From NCBI RefSeq assembly GCF_963662255.1, contig NC_085059.1:3627001-3691000 (forward strand): a stretch of DNA of 64,000 nucleotides. Reading direction: 5' to 3'. Within the stretch, counting starts at the first letter, position 1. Every line of letters begins with the position of its first letter. The position numbers and the translations under genes were made by a program. This document shows positions 1-7,888 of the stretch, in pieces. Below the pieces are notes generated by a model. It did not search any database. It saw only the letters and a list, made by a program, of their open reading frames with translations, and was not told where the DNA came from. This stretch comes from Cinclus cinclus. Taxonomy: Eukaryota; Chordata; Aves; Passeriformes; Cinclidae.

Positions 1-2253
1 ACTGCCATCCCAAAGGGATCGCAAAGGACAGGGCTCTTCTTTCAGCACTGCTGAGCTCCTCACGCAGCATTGAAGTCTCAGGAAGAGACAAGAATTGAGT
101 GCACCAGGGAAGCTGGCCTCGAAGAAAACGCATCAATCCCACGGCCCACCCAAGCCAACGGCCTGCATGTCTGTACCTTCTCCTCCTTCTCTCTTCTCTG
201 CTGTCACTTTGCCCCTTCTCTCTGTCCGGGACCTTGGCCTCTCAGACAAATAAAAGATGTGCATCCACACCTAGGCACGGCATAGATGTCTTACACAACT
301 GTCCCTTCTTCCCCGACAGCTGCAAATCCTACAGCTGCCTGACCTCATCCCTTGCTCCTAGAAAGGGAGAGAAGACTTTCCATTCTAATCCATTGCCCAG
401 CCCTAAGTCAACGACACAGTCAGTAGAAATAGCTGTGAAATCCCCAGCAGGAACCTGCCAGAAGAGCTACAGCTGTGGAGGGGGAAGCAGCAAACTCCCA
501 CCCCCACCACTGCTTTGGACTCCTTACCAGCTAAAACAGATCCCACTCCTGCCACTTTTTCCATTTTTTGTTAACCACAACTACCATCAATTTAAATCCA
601 TTGAAAACAAGATCACAGGAGGGGTTGCGTGGAAAGGAACCTTCAATCCCACCCAGTGCAAGCTTTGCCATGGCAGGGACACCTGCCACTGTCCCACGCT
701 GCTCCAGCCTGGCCTTGGGCACTGCCAGGGATCCAGGGGCAGCCACAGCTGCTCTGGGCACCCTGTGCCAGCCCTGCCCATCCTGCCAGGGAACACTTCC
801 TGACCCATATCCCATCTGAAGCCGCTCCCAGTGCCAACAGGTGTCACTGCATGGCCTTGGGATGATGGATCAAGAGAAAGCCCCAAGCCTTGAGCAGAGT
901 TCCCAGTGCCTGTGCTGGGGACGTGCCACCCACCTGCCCCTCAAGCACTCAGCTGCCTCGCAGCCAGATGGAGTGTCCAACGGGTAAAGCACTCCCAGAG
1001 GATCAAACCCTGGTCACTGCACCAATGACAAGGTCTTTATTGGGAAAAGAAATGTTGAAGCACAGCGACATTTCTTTTCCAAGCAGGAGACGCTGATCCT
1101 GTGCCGGCAGCGCAGGGATGCTGTTATTGCTGGTCCTCATTTCATCCCTTTATCAGCTGCAGGGGCACCAGGACAGGCTGTGGTCTCCCAGGGCAGCTCT
1201 GTGTGACACTGCTGTCCCCACCAGCTGTCCCCAGCCCTGGGTGCTGCCACGTGCCCCAGCCTCTGCAGCCCAAAGCACCTGGAGATCCCCCCGAGCATCA
1301 GCGATCAGGGCCGCTGCAATCAGCCTGCTGACCCAAAACCTCAAGTGCTGCCACAAGAAAAGCAGCTGATTCATTGATACCTCGGAATTTCATGTCTCAA
1401 TGCAAGGACAGGAAGCACCCCTATGCCACCAAATCATTGCTAAGGGCTTGCAAGCCTCAACGCGGAGATTTCAGCGTTGGACACGCAGTCAGGGCAAGGG
1501 TAAATCCACACAGAGATGACACAGAAATTCCAAAACACACATCATGTTGTTCTTGACGCCTTTCTTGTTGGCTCAAGGGCTGTTTCCGAGGGCCACGCTT
1601 GCACAGAAAGAAAGAAAGGAAGTGCAGCTGCTGAGGAACATCTCCATGCCCTCAGCAGGTTTTGGTGCCTTTGCTGCAGGGCCGCTCCTGTCAGAGCCCC
1701 CTCTCTGCTGCTGACACCGTTGCTCTTGGGGACACCAGCCCAGGAACACCAGCAGGGCCCAGGGTTGGGTCACGGGGACCCCCCTGTGCACAGGTACTCC
1801 CAGCCACGTGGCTGTGCCAGCACCCCCAGAAACACCAAGATCTGGCAGCACTTTGCTCCGCTGCTCTTTCCGCACACGGAACCATCTCCTTCCTTTGCCA
1901 TCCCAGGAAAATTCAACCTCTACCTCAGCCAAAGATCATTTCCTACACAGGGCTGATCAGAAATGTTCTTCTGGACTTCCTCCACCAAAACCACCCCCGC
2001 ATGCCCACAAGACATTCCAGGGCCATCGGGAAACCCTCCACAAACACTGCGCAGGCACCCAGGACCACGGGCTTTCCATCTCTGCCATTCAGGCTCCCTG
2101 CGCTGCTCCTGGTCATTTTCTCCTCCTCTCTCCATAACTTTGGGAACCACAGAGCTCCCAGGCTTTGGCAATTCCCAAGGCCACTGCCATCCTTGACTTC
2201 TTGGACACCCCCAGGGCTGTGGACAGACACCCCTGTGTTTTCCCGCAGAAGAT
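1..2253 (+). other. Segment B, unit 1 (partial): no gene recognised
   Basis: GC-rich sequence with many CCAGC, CTGCAG and CCCAG motifs. It contains an AATAAA at 248-253, the hairpin at 1043-1080, an inverted-repeat arm at 1659-1830 and a strong splice-acceptor-like end (TGTTTTCCCGCAG, 2236-2248). Open frames up to 234 codons occur but show no recognisable domain and overlap in several frames on both strands. Confidence 0.6.
1043..1080. repeat. 15-bp-stem hairpin, unit 1
   Basis: GGAAAAGAAATGTYG, 8-nt loop, CGACATTTCTTTTCC. In this unit the left arm has T at the second-last stem base, leaving a G-T wobble. On the minus strand the hairpin sits just before AATAAA (complement at 1036-1041). Confidence 0.85.
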
Positions 2254-2569
2254 GTTAAGAGCCAACAGGAAGTCACAAAGTTACGGAGGCTGCTAGATCA
2301 CCTCCCCAAAAGAAAAAGCTGAAAAAGCTGTGGCTGCTGAGGAAGGGGAGGTGAAGCTTGTGTGGCAAGCTCAGAGCACATTCACAGTGAATGAAAGGTG
2401 GAAGAGGGAGGGTGACTCTTCCTCAGGAAGTCTACTGATGGGACAAGGGGGAATGGGATCAAACGGAAAGAGAGTTGGAAGAGATTTGATGCTGGAAAGA
2501 AGTTCTTTAATCTGAGGCTGCTTGTCCCTGACACAGGGAGCTGTGCACATGTGGGTGCCCCATCCCCAG

Positions 2570-2687
2570 CAACATCCAAGGCCACATTGGACAGGGTTGA
2601 AGTGCTGGGAGCTTGCTCAGGTTGGAACCAGATGATTTTTAGGGTCTCTTCCAAGCCAAACCACTCAAGGACTTCATGGTTCTATGG
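2570..2687 (+). mobile_element. CR1 LINE 3' end, unit 1
   Basis: The stretch from AACATCCAAGGCCACATTGG through GATGATTTTTAGGGTCTC to GGTTCTATGG matches the known end of avian CR1 elements, which finish with an ATTCTATG-type motif. Diverged and without the repeated terminal octamer. It ends about 165 bp before the acidic-repeat start and has ACTTCATGG where most units have ATTGGATGG. Confidence 0.75.
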
Positions 2688-2851
2688 CGTCCATCTCCAA
2701 GAGAGGAGTGGCCCTGAAGCTTCTGTGACATCACATGGCCCAGAGTGCTCCAGGTGGAAGGTCCAGGGCCTGGAGACCAGCACAACAGACAGTTCACCTG
2801 CTGCCAGCACTCAGTTCTCCCCCACTCTTCTCTCTCTGCCACGGTGCCAAG

Positions 2852-3376
2852 ATGTTCCTGCTGCCAGTACTCGCTTGTCCCCCGCTCTTCGTTCTCTGCC
2901 TTGGTGCTGAGCTGCTCCTGCTGCCGGGACTTTTCCTGCACTTCTACTGCACCATCAACACCAACAGCATGAGCGCTCCTGTCCCAGTGGAGGTACAGTG
3001 CCATCCCAGGGAGGGGGGCAGCCCTGAGTGCCAGGGCAGGCTGCAGCCCTGTGGGGATGGATGCTGGGGAAAGGGACCCCAAGTGACATTGTGCTGCCTC
3101 ATGCAGACTGCCAGAGACACCATTGAGGATATGGAGGTGGATGAGCAGGATGACACCGAGCCCATGGAAGTGGACGAATATGATGAGACTGAGCCCATGG
3201 AAGTGGATGAGCAGGATGACACCGAGCCCATGGAAGTGGACGAATATGATGAGACTGAGCCCATGGAAGTGGATGAGCAGGATGACACCGAGCCCATGGA
3301 AGTAGATGAATATGATGAGACTGAGCCCATGGACGTCGATGAGAAGGACAAGGAAGAGCCCGTGATCCTGGCATGA
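2852..3376 (+). CDS. Acidic 11-residue repeat protein, unit 1 (predicted)
   Basis: 174 codons; function and family not recognised. Residues 1-33 are hydrophobic and made of a 20-residue repeat (LLP-x-L...PPLF-x-LC), possibly a signal or anchor. Residues 34-93 are Cys- and Gly-rich. Residues 94-159 are six copies of an 11-mer alternating MEVDEQDDTEP and MEVDEYDETEP, then MDVDEKDKEEP and the tail VILA. The repeats contain no basic residues. In this unit an upstream in-frame ATG at 2735 would add 39 residues. A GT at 2993 and an AG at 3105-3106 could bound a 114-bp intron divisible by three, so the frame stays open spliced or not. AATAAA lies 650 bp downstream. Repetitive DNA keeps other frames open too, so coding status is unproven. 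Confidence 0.5.
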   Translation: MFLLPVLACPPLFVLCLGAELLLLPGLFLHFYCTINTNSMSAPVPVEVQCHPREGGSPECQGRLQPCGDGCWGKGPQVTLCCLMQTARDTIEDMEVDEQDDTEPMEVDEYDETEPMEVDEQDDTEPMEVDEYDETEPMEVDEQDDTEPMEVDEYDETEPMDVDEKDKEEPVILA

Positions 3377-3502
3377 GGATGGAGCCCCAGGAGCAGGACA
3401 ACCTGAAGCTCCCCTGCCCTGCCCACAGGCAGTGCCCAGCCTGGGGCGGGGCTGGCTGGCTCTCCTCAGGGACATGGTACTCAAGGAAGTCCTGCTCTGC
3501 TG

Positions 3503-3768
3503 CTTCCTTCCTTCCTTCCTTCCTTCCTTCCTTCCTCCCTTCCTTCCTTCCTTCCTTCCTTCCTTCCTTCCTTCCTTCCTTCCTTCCTTCCTTCCTTTCT
3601 TCCTTCCTTCCTTCCTTCCTTCCTTCCTTCCTTCCTTCCTTCCTTCCTCCCTCCCTCCCTCCCTCCCCCCCTCCCTCCCTCCCTTCCTTCCTTCCTTCCT
3701 TCCTTCCTTCCTTCCTTCCTTCCTTCCTTCCTTCCTTCCTTCCTTCCTTCCTTCCTTCCTTCCCTCCC
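3503..3768 (+). repeat. (CCTT)n tract, unit 1, 266 bp
   Basis: Pure pyrimidine on this strand (GGAA on the other). A C-rich island (CCTCCCTCC...CCCCCC) at about 3647-3683 interrupts it, also found twice in unit 3. Confidence 0.98.
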
Positions 3769-4026
3769 AGACTGACAGGGATAATGGGCATCGATAGGGC
3801 CCCGCTGTAAATATGTTCAGCATGTTCGAGGCTTTTTTTATAGGAACAATTTCAAGATTGTTAGCCTAAAGGTCCCAGAATGTTAATCTATAGCTTCTAG
3901 ATTTTTACAGTATAAGTCCCAGATTGTTAACAGTATAGTCTTCCTTGTAAATATGTTCTAGAGACTGTTGTTCTTGTTGTTGTTAGAAGTAAATATGTTC
4001 TTCAAATGTTTGGCTGAACTTTGTTC

Positions 4027-4032
4027 AATAAA
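4027..4032 (+). terminator. Poly(A) signal, unit 1 tail
   Basis: AATAAA at the end of a 280-bp AT-rich tail that follows the CCTT tract, with ATTAAA 16 bp later. The tail holds two TGTAAATA motifs (3806-3813, 3946-3953). It probably ends the 3' UTR of the acidic-repeat transcript. Confidence 0.55.
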
Positions 4033-4295
4033 TACTATTTCTTATTAAAACCTCGCCTCTCTTTGCAATTCCTTTGGGCGACGTTTGCACAGTGCTGGTT
4101 TCCACTTGCTCATGGTTCCTGGGGCTGCAGGTCCCTGGGGGTGCTGGCACAGCCAGCCCTGGCTGGGGGTCCCCGTGCAGGGGGGTCCCACTGAGCCAGC
4201 ACTGCTGTTCCTGGGGCACAGCAGTGTCCCCAAGGGCAAAGCTCTCACCAGCAGAGAGGGAGCTCTGACAGCAGCAGGCCCTGCAGCAACGCCGC

Positions 4296-4918
4296 TGTGG
4301 GAATCGAGCTGGCTGACATCCAAAGCCAGACCAGTGTTTTTGATGCGTTGCCCCTTGGCCCCAGACCTTGGAGGGCATTTGTTTAAGTTTATAACAGTTT
4401 CTAGGAAAATTGTCAAAGGTTTTAAAAATGTTCCTGGTCAAGCTTTATAATCCTCATTTCCCATTGATTGCCTCTATTCCCAGTTATGTCATCCCTTTTC
4501 TCTTCCCAGTTCTGGAAAGTTCTTGTATCCTTGTACCCCCATTGGTTTATGTTCACCGCATTGTTCCACCCATCCTACCTTACTGGCTACTGCCCCATAT
4601 TACTCTTCCCTTGCTCCACTTTTCCCTTTACCCATTGGATTATCATCCTGGACCCACCTCTCATCATCCCTTATAAATACCCTGGATTTTCCCTCAGCCT
4701 TGTCTTCTACCCTTTGCTCTTATAGTGTGTGCACGTGTTTTGGGCCTTGTCCCGCATTTTCTTTTATGATTATTAAAGTCTTTAGTTGCAGAGTTGTGGT
4801 GTGGACCCGTTCCACATTTTGCCACCTTAGCCCTGATATCAGGGAAACTTTAGAGGTTGGTCGGGGAGACTGCCCTCGAGTCTCGCGCCTTAAGTATTGA
4901 AAAACAAAAACCCCGACA
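4296..4918 (+). mobile_element. 5' LTR of ERV copy 1
   Basis: A 623-bp LTR from TGTGGGAATC to CCCCGACA. TATAAATA at 4672-4679 is the likely core promoter, so U3 ends about 25-30 bp later. ATTAAA at 4772-4777 is the likely poly(A) signal in R. Several ATTGG or CCAAT-type boxes stand upstream of the TATA box. By eye it differs from its own 3' LTR at about 35-40 sites but from the 5' LTR of copy 2 at about three. Confidence 0.93.
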
Positions 4919-4920
4919 GG

Positions 4921-4938
4921 TGGCCCCTGAACAGGGAC
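4921..4938 (+). other. Primer binding site, ERV copy 1
   Basis: TGGCCCCTGAACAGGGAC begins two bases after the 5' LTR. It matches the tRNA-Lys3 primer site of MMTV and lentiviruses at 16 of 18 positions (mismatches at positions 5 and 8), as recalled. A lysine primer would fit the betaretroviral gag-pol; another tRNA cannot be excluded. Confidence 0.7.
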
Positions 4939-5212
4939 CCTGATATTCAGGGCACCTTGTTGCAGAGGTAGGACTGTGTCCCCGGGAGTGTGGCTGTGCC
5001 GGGGCCCGGCGGAGTTGTCGGCGAAGAGGGACCTCGTCTGGACACCCGGGGAGCCAGCGAGGGACGTCAACAGAAGCACCTGCAGAATACAGGTGTGTTT
5101 GGGGCACCCGACATAATATAGCCCTCTTCGCTGCCCTGTTTTAAAATACGGGTCCTAGTCTTGGCTAGGGGCGTCTCGGCAGCTAGATCCCCTAAGGAGG
5201 ATTCGAAGGAAG

Positions 5213-6661
5213 ATGGTTGGACAAATGTCAAGCGTAGAGAGGAACGTATATGGACGTTTTAAGTTAATTCTTTTAAGTACCACTAAGGACTTTTCAAAAA
5301 AAGAACTGAAAAAATTTGTAAAGTGGGTTTGTAAAAACTTCCCCAACACCCCGAGTGAAGAAATGATGAATACTGCCTTTTGGGACTCGGTGGGGAACAA
5401 AATTTATCACTTGTCTGGAAAATGGGACCCCGAGGCACCCTGCATGCTCCCTCTTTTCCACCTTATCCTGGAAACCCTGCACCAATCCCAGCTTCGATTA
5501 CCCAGCTCGTCGGTTCCTCCTAACCCTTCTCCAAAGCAGCCTGTTCTCTCCCTGTCTCCTGTGACTGACCCTCCAGCTGAGATCCCCGATGGCAGCGCGC
5601 GGGCCGTCGTGGATCTCCCCCCTTCCATCCCTCTGGTGTCCTCATGTGTTCGTCCCGCTCACCCTCCTAACGACAGCTCTTGCCCCATCGGCTGCCCTGC
5701 CACAAACGGGGGCCATTTTGGAATTACCACTAACACCTTCTGTCAAAGTCTGCGTTCCTCGGCTATTCCCGCCTCTAGCTCTGCCTTCCAGCCCGCCCTC
5801 GCTCCCTCACGGCCCGCCCACCACCCTCAGGGGCCGCCCACTCCTGCCCCTGCCGGAACTGGCGCTGAGTGCTCCTCCTCCCGGAAGGAGACCGGAACTG
5901 CCCTTCAGGCACTTCCGGAAGAGCCTGCCTCCAAAATGGCTGCGCCCATAGCTGAAGCTTGCAAATCTTACCGGCAGCTTAACACTAATGTAAATGTTAT
6001 TGCTCCACTTTGTTCATCTTCCTCCGGAGAGAACTCGAGCTCTAGTGACTCTGAGGAGTCTTCACCTTGCCCTCTAACCCCTAAAAACCCTTGGGAGAGG
6101 ATCCGGAAAGCTGCTATAAAAGAAGGAAACTGGCAGATAGCAGCTAAGTTCAATGCATTCCCAGTGAGGTACCACAGGGGGAGGGGAGGTGCACCAAGAT
6201 GGGAGCCTATGACATATGGGGAAGTAAAAGAACTGTGTCGGGCAGCCAAGGACCATGGGAGGGGATGCCCATATTTTAATAATCTTGTTCGGGCCACCTT
6301 CACAGCACATGTACTGACCCCCCATGACTTAAAATATATAATGACTATGTTGTTGTCTCCCCCTGAGTATACCTTGTGGGAAGGGGGATGGAAACGCATG
6401 CTCCAAGGATTCCTGACTGACTGCGTGAACGATCCAGCCAGAGCAGCATTAACAATGGACCACCTAGCCGGGGAAGGACAATTTACCCAACCTGAGGAGC
6501 AAGCTGCAGCAGCCCCCAGGCAAGTACTTGATGAAATTAAAACTCTTGCTAGGAAGGCACTAGTCCACGTGCCAGATGGCAGCACACCTAACTTGGAGTA
6601 CACTAATATTAAGCAAGAGCCCGGAGAAACATACATGAAATTTATTGACAGGTTAAAATAA
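5213..6661 (+). pseudogene. gag: ERV copy 1 gag, truncated in capsid
   Basis: Gag is the structural polyprotein. The frame opens at ATG 5213 in context GGAAGATGG. Residues 1-95 look like a matrix domain, followed by a Pro/Ser-rich linker (about 95-260), a short Ser/acidic run (about 270-285) and capsid from about 287. The major homology region (IKQEPGETYMKFIDRL) lies at the very end, and TAA at 6659-6661 stops the frame one residue later. The C-terminal capsid domain is in the same frame after the stop. The protein starts Met-Val-Gly rather than Met-Gly, so the usual N-myristoylation glycine is not at position 2. All three copies have this stop, so it predates array amplification. Confidence 0.9.
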
Positions 6662-7071
6662 GCATTGGAAAAACAGGTTCCTGATGACAAAACCAGGAAT
6701 ACATTGTTAGAGACATTGGCGGTAGCTAATGCTGACTCTGAATGTCGGAAGGTACTGCGCGCTCTGCCACGAGAACCCCCACCGATGCTCCTCCAGATGA
6801 TCGAGGCATGTAACCGTCTCGGGACGGTGGAGCATGTGGCAGCAGTACAAGCCCAGGCCATCGGACAGGGAGTTGCAAGAGCACTGGTTGCTGCACATTT
6901 TCCTTTGAAGTCGCCCCAAACGCAGTGCCAGTCTACATGTTTTCAGTGTGGCCAGCAAGGACACTTGCGAAAAGACTGTCCACAAAGGAAAGGGAGGTAC
7001 CCAGTTGTTAGTAAAAATCAACCTCAGGCTAAACAGTTTTCCTTTAAAAGTAATTTTCCTAGGCAGCCGTC

Positions 7072-7078
7072 AAAAAAC
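7072..7078 (+). other. Gag-pro slippery heptamer, copy 1
   Basis: A-AAA-AAC in correct phase with the gag frame, the same heptamer used at the MMTV gag-pro junction. A -1 shift here reaches a TGA at 7138-7140, so the site now leads nowhere; pro lies in the gag frame. Confidence 0.6.
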
Positions 7079-7881
7079 TTCCATCAGAGCGCAAGTCGGC
7101 CTTGCGCTATGACAAGAAATCCACAAGCCGAAGATACTGATGGCTGCGGAGAATCAGAACATTCTAACCACCACTACAGGCCCTGTGGCTCCGAACTCCA
7201 GCAGCTCATCTCAGGACTACCAGCAACAATTCCACCAGGTGCCCGGCTGGAGTTGGTGAGTGCTAAACCTGTAGTGCTGACTGACTGTTCCACACATTCA
7301 GTTTCAACAGGACAACTTGGGCTTGAAGATCGGCCCCACCAAGTGTTAATTTTAGGCAATTGTAGATCAAAGACTGAGGGCTTTTTTGTCCTTCCTTCCG
7401 TATTGTCTGTTACATCTTCCCAGGAAATGACTGTTTTAGCCCTAAGCCCTGACCCTCCTTGCTTTATTCCCGAAGGACTGCCTATAGCCCAAGCGATTAT
7501 GTTGCCAGATGAAACGGAGGAAGAGGATTCAGAATCCTTTGTCATGTGGACCCAGGTTATAAGTAAGGACAGGCCTAAAATAACCTGTATCCTAGAGGCT
7601 AATGGACAGAGGGTAACTCTTAAGGGAACTGTTGACATTGGATCGGACGTTACTGTAATTTCTACCTCAAGATGGCCCTCAGGGTGGGCACTTACACCAG
7701 CTTCTGGAGTCCTTATGGGGATTGGAGGGGAAAGCACTGGTCTGAAAAGCATGAATTTGATCAAGATAGAGGGACCTAAGGGTCGTGTTGCCACCACCAG
7801 ACCCTTCATAGTGAAAACACGAACGCCTGTCGTCCTGTGGGGAAGGGATATTTTAACTGAATGGGGAGCGCGTTTGCAAAT

Positions 7882-7888
7882 GGATTTT
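7882..7888 (+). other. Pro-pol slippery heptamer, copy 1
   Basis: G-GAT-TTT sits in protease phase directly before the pro stop TAA (7889-7891), and a -1 shift enters the pol frame. MMTV uses GGATTTA at the same junction. Confidence 0.7.

Larger units (their letters stand above)
1..4050 (+). repeat. Unit 1 (plain, left-truncated by window)
   Basis: The window enters this unit inside segment B, which runs to 2253. Segment C follows at 2254, the CCTT tract at 3503-3768 and the AT-rich tail to 4050. Private change: G to T at the codon starting 2735 creates an upstream ATG in frame with the acidic-repeat frame. The CCTT tract carries a C-rich island also found twice in unit 3. Confidence 0.95.

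Noticed and set aside
1662..2258. 198-codon plus-strand frame kept in six units (1662, 16647, 32317, 39519, 44601, 59328)
   Set aside because: Proline- and serine-rich with no domain, overlaps other frames on both strands, crosses the acceptor-like site, and includes the inverted-repeat arm. Recent duplication explains its conservation.
3131..3361. Regular 33-bp repeats resembling a CRISPR array
   Set aside because: No unique spacers; units are contiguous protein-coding-type repeats in a vertebrate genome.
2944..3426. Minus-strand 160-residue frame with SMGSVSSYSST repeats and another with PLPWARCHPAHP repeats
   Set aside because: Shadows of the 33-bp coding repeat, which has no stop in these frames. 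They lack other support; the plus strand has the poly(A) signal.
3503..3797. Long open frames of FLPS or KEGR repeats across the CCTT tracts (also 18417-19436, 36201-36650, 41359-41735)
   Set aside because: Any frame through (CCTT)n or (GGAA)n is open; lengths follow the microsatellite and vary tenfold between units.
3769..4130. AT-rich tail plus segment A as a solo LTR (TGTAAATATG start, AATAAA near the end)
   Set aside because: No TG...CA pair with flanking duplication could be fixed, and the features fit a 3' UTR equally well.
4410..4900. Small open frames inside the LTRs (88-125 codons)
   Set aside because: They overlap the TATA box and poly(A) signal and have no recognisable domain; LTR sequence explains their recurrence.
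5968..6861. 297-codon minus-strand frame opposite gag (also 21626 and 48644)
   Set aside because: Antisense to clear capsid coding sequence; no recognisable domain.
7174..7809. 211-codon minus-strand frame opposite the protease region
   Set aside because: Antisense shadow of the dUTPase-like and protease domains.
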